Positions 62,804-64,000 of a stretch of DNA of 64,000 nt are shown piece after piece (position 1 is the first letter of the stretch; every line of letters begins with the position of its first letter). The position numbers and the translations under genes were made by a program. The DNA is from Pararhizobium sp. IMCC21322 (GTDB lineage: Bacteria > Pseudomonadota > Alphaproteobacteria > Rhizobiales > GCA-2746425), in assembly GCF_030758295.1 (NCBI RefSeq), contig NZ_CP132335.1, forward strand, positions 1 through 64,000. The letters are read 5' to 3'. Below the pieces are notes generated by a model. It ran no database searches. It was given only the letters and a program-made list of their open reading frames with translations, and had not been told where the DNA came from.

Positions 62804-63487
62804 ATGAATGAACGTAAAATTCTGATCGTCGATGATGACACAGATCTGCGCGAAGCCCTTGTAGAGCAGCTTGCGCTTTATGAAGAGTTTGAGATTGCCG
62901 ATGCCGACACAGCTGCCACCGGCATGGCCGCGGCACGCGATGGCCGGGTCGATCTGATGGTGATGGATGTGGGCCTTCCCGATATGGATGGCCGCGAGGC
63001 GGTTAAACTGCTGCGCAAAAACGGCTTTCGGGCCCCCATCATCATGCTGACCGGTCATGACACTGACGCCGACACGGTGCTGGGTCTGGAAGCGGGTGCT
63101 AATGATTATGTCACAAAACCTTTGCGGTTTGCCGTTCTGCTGGCACGCATTCGCGCCCAGTTGCGCCAGCATGAGCACAGCGAAGACGCCACATTCTCCA
63201 TCGGCCCTTATAATTTCCGCCCAAGCGCAAAGCTGCTGACCACCGAAGGCGGTGAAAAAGTGCGCCTGACGGAAAAGGAAACGGCGATTTTGAAGTTTCT
63301 GCATCGGGCCGGTGACAAGGTTGTCACACGCGATGTCTTGCTTCACGAGGTCTGGGGCTATAATGCTGGAGTAACGACCCATACGCTGGAGACCCATATT
63401 TATCGCCTCCGCCAGAAGATCGAGGATGACCCGTCAAATGCGGAAATCCTTGTCACTCAGGACGGTGGCTATAAGCTGGTGCCATAA
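62804..63487 (+). CDS. cenR: OmpR-family response regulator, CenR-like
   Basis: 227 residues. The receiver has ILIVDDDTDLREALVEQ, the phosphorylated Asp in VMDVGLPDMDGREAVKLL (D55), and LEAGANDYVTKPLRFAVLLA; the OmpR winged helix reads VRLTEKETAILKFLHRAGD and GYNAGVTTHTLETHIYRLRQ. This sequence class corresponds to CenR, an essential cell-envelope regulator in Caulobacter and Brucella relatives; the symbol rests on my recollection of that family. GAGG lies before the ATG at 62804. No kinase gene is adjacent. Confidence 0.85.
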   Translation: MNERKILIVDDDTDLREALVEQLALYEEFEIADADTAATGMAAARDGRVDLMVMDVGLPDMDGREAVKLLRKNGFRAPIIMLTGHDTDADTVLGLEAGANDYVTKPLRFAVLLARIRAQLRQHEHSEDATFSIGPYNFRPSAKLLTTEGGEKVRLTEKETAILKFLHRAGDKVVTRDVLLHEVWGYNAGVTTHTLETHIYRLRQKIEDDPSNAEILVTQDGGYKLVP

Positions 63488-63556
63488 GGCTGGTGGGTTC
63501 GCAGGCAACACGCATTAGGCAATATGCATTAGTGTATACATTGGGAAAGACATGTT

Positions 63557-64000
63557 GTGACAATCGAGCGCGACATTGAGGCACTGCGTCAGGTAATGAT
63601 GTTTTCAGAGCTGAACAGCGAGCAGTTGCGTCTGCTTGCCTTCAGCGCGGAATCCGTAAAACTGGCCCCCAAGGAAATCCTGTTTCAGGAAGGCGATGTC
63701 GCCGGCTCCGGCTTTGTTGTCACCGAAGGCGAAATTCAGCTTTTGCAGCGCAGTGACGGACGGTCGGTTTCTGTGGGCCGCCTTGGTCAGGGATCCGTGG
63801 TCAATGAGCTGGCTTTGATCAGCGAAACATTGCGCCCGGCAACAGCCATTGCCACCCAGGCCAGCGAAGTCATCAAAATCCGCCGCTCCCTGTTTGGCCG
63901 CTTTATCAATGAATATCCCGATATCGCTGTACGGCTGGAACAAAGCCTGCGCGGACGGCTGCAGGAAACCATCGGCCAGCTGAAACGTGCCCAGCAAAAG
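63557..64000 (+). CDS. Cyclic-nucleotide-binding (cNMP) domain protein, 5' part
   Basis: 148 codons from a GTG at 63557, running off the window. MFSELNSEQLRLLAFSAESV, EILFQEGDVAGSGFVVTEGE, and LGQGSVVNELALISETLRPA follow the jelly-roll pattern of Crp-type sensor domains, with a final FGRFINEYPDIAVRL helix leading towards the dimer helix. Whether a DNA-binding domain follows cannot be seen; small alphaproteobacterial relatives often stop near 150 residues. The canonical phosphate-binding RxS is replaced by LRPATA, so the cAMP pocket is only partly conserved. Confidence 0.85.
   Translation, partial: MTIERDIEALRQVMMFSELNSEQLRLLAFSAESVKLAPKEILFQEGDVAGSGFVVTEGEIQLLQRSDGRSVSVGRLGQGSVVNELALISETLRPATAIATQASEVIKIRRSLFGRFINEYPDIAVRLEQSLRGRLQETIGQLKRAQQK

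Overview
The window reads as chromosome of an alphaproteobacterium, most likely a marine member of the Hyphomicrobiales (Rhizobiales). The grounds are a zapA-DUF4164 pair divergent from a tkt-gap-pgk-fba glycolytic block that ends in a class I aldolase and a ThiE-like gene, a CenR-like OmpR regulator, RpoN control of a type III glutamine synthetase, and a Na+-translocating NADH:quinone reductase (Nqr), which suits a saline habitat. The base composition is moderately GC-rich by eye. The exception is an AT-richer three-gene patch at 57.6-59.5 kb. No rRNA, tRNA, CRISPR array or complete insertion sequence was seen.

Layout. 0-4 kb: a cysteine-synthase/glutaredoxin fusion translationally coupled to a group II PLP decarboxylase (cut by the window edge), divergent from a BTAD/TPR regulator. 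4-8.3 kb: a sulfur-flavoured cluster (DsrE-like protein, cysteine desulfurase, VTT membrane protein, methyltransferase) in which two genes carry duplicated copies of one 104-nt promoter/leader, followed by an Xre/membrane protein pair. 8.6-15.4 kb: MATE exporter, then a LysR regulator divergent from two glutathionyl-hydroquinone-reductase-like genes that flank a hemerythrin-like gene, then a second LysR. 15.5-19.1 kb: RidA, AlkD-type repair protein, ABM-fold protein, WYL regulator and an SDR dehydrogenase with an FNR/FixK-type box.

19.2-29.2 kb: the nqrABCDEF-apbE-nqrM-CBS operon, tightly overlapping, divergent from a five-heme secreted cytochrome. A perfect FNR/FixK-type box lies between them. 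NqrB is short and lacks the SGAT flavinylation motif; NqrC has SGAS. Two small envelope genes and a DedA protein follow. 29-35 kb: L,D-transpeptidase, SNase-fold protein, M48 lipoprotein protease, argJ, GNAT and mutT. 35-47 kb: SRPBCC protein/LysR pair, NDUFAF5-like methyltransferase, zapA, DUF4164, tkt, gap, DUF924, pgk, class I fba, ThiE-like protein and a Sel1-repeat protein. 47-54 kb: LuxR-type regulators, an MFS transporter, the glutamine synthetase and an ankyrin protein.

54-64 kb is the most accessory part. It holds a MarR regulator with a four-cysteine tail facing a secreted protein and a CPGC redoxin across a large inverted-repeat operator. Next come two decaying TetR-tail fragments flanking a HAD hydrolase, and then an operon of a 64-aa protein, a tail-anchored helical protein and a DUF2235 (Tle1-like) hydrolase, which is my best candidate for an undescribed system. 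The window closes with efp, an inositol-monophosphatase-like gene, an array of eight paired REP-like hairpins that runs into the 3' end of an L,D-transpeptidase gene, a CenR-like response regulator and a truncated cyclic-nucleotide-binding protein.
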